Source: Tsukamurella spumae (lineage in GTDB: Bacteria > Actinomycetota > Actinomycetes > Mycobacteriales > Mycobacteriaceae). Taken from it: DNA of 64,000 bases. The stretch lies in NCBI RefSeq assembly GCF_012396015.1, contig NZ_JAAXOQ010000008.1, positions 1 to 64,000 of the forward strand, in the 5' to 3' direction. The position numbers and the translations under genes were made by a program. Below, one piece after another: positions 62,842-64,000 of this stretch. Position 1 is the first letter of the stretch, and each line of letters opens with the position of its first letter. Below the pieces are notes generated by a model. That model saw only the letters and a list, made by a program, of their open reading frames with translations. It was not told where the DNA came from and searched no databases.

Positions 62842-64000
<1,159 letters not shown>

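Overview
The window is GC-rich (by eye about 70%), densely coded DNA from a mycolic-acid actinobacterium (order Mycobacteriales). The indicators are an acyl-CoA carboxylase set (accA3, accD5, accE5) with birA, an LGFP-repeat cell-wall protein, the linker-sugar genes rmlD-wbbL, and the mtrA-mtrB-lpqB-comF-hpf-secA1 run. Gene order mostly follows the Mycobacterium tuberculosis order (glpD2, lhr, accA3 to birA, purK/purE, fadE25, rmlD/wbbL, then mtrAB to secA1). It differs enough that Tsukamurella or a close relative is my best guess; this comes from memory of protein sequences and was not tested.

Layout. 1-2.6 kb: glycolytic genes fba (3' end), gap and eno, with eno overlapping gap and carrying foreign-looking codon usage. 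2.6-7.2 kb: a PLP aminotransferase and the divergent glycerol genes glpK/glpD. 7.3-10.1 kb: a DUF418 membrane protein with a NarL-type two-component system. 10.1-13.7 kb: a META lipoprotein, a DHA2 drug-efflux pump, an SRPBCC protein behind a KstR-like box, dodecin and a hotdog thioesterase. 13.7-15.0 kb: a frameshifted AbiEi/DUF559 nuclease-fold gene between two copies of a long hairpin element. 15-21.7 kb: helicase Lhr, an LGFP protein, an FMN reductase and a Phd/VapC toxin-antitoxin pair. 21.7-30.7 kb: acyl-CoA carboxylase genes with sufE, sseA, maf, a PapA-like acyltransferase and birA. 30.7-35.4 kb: a PH-domain membrane protein, an OmpR-type regulator, a Tat-exported cholesterol oxidase, a histidine kinase and a GtrA protein. 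35.5-41.7 kb: purK/purE, a reductase, fadE25, a TIGR03089 protein and an LCP ligase. 41.8-47.5 kb: rmlD, wbbL, manB, an SGNH hydrolase, a proline-rich membrane protein and an APH-like kinase. 47.6-55.4 kb: an O-methyltransferase, the envelope-stress block sigE-rseA-htrA-tatB, a second, intact AbiEi/DUF559 gene flanked by its own palindromic repeats, mrp and a lytic transglycosylase. 55.5-64 kb: tmk, mtrA-mtrB-lpqB-comF, a VapB antitoxin with a broken vapC, a 22-codon small ORF, hpf and the start of secA1.

Much of the window serves envelope construction and surveillance: carboxylated acyl-CoA precursors for mycolates, the rhamnose linker, LCP attachment, lytic transglycosylase, MtrAB and SigE-RseA-HtrA control, and Tat and Sec export.

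Two observations stand out. First, both AbiEi/DUF559 paralogs sit in units of about 1.2-1.3 kb bounded on each side by palindromic repeats. Each paralog has its own repeat family, and one family shows a compensatory stem change. The arrangement resembles RAYT/REPIN pairs but uses a nuclease-fold protein, and I know of no description of it. Second, the non-palindromic word CGACGGTGC (and its complement) recurs about 60-70 times on both strands, in all frames and in intergenic DNA. That is far above the few expected from composition.
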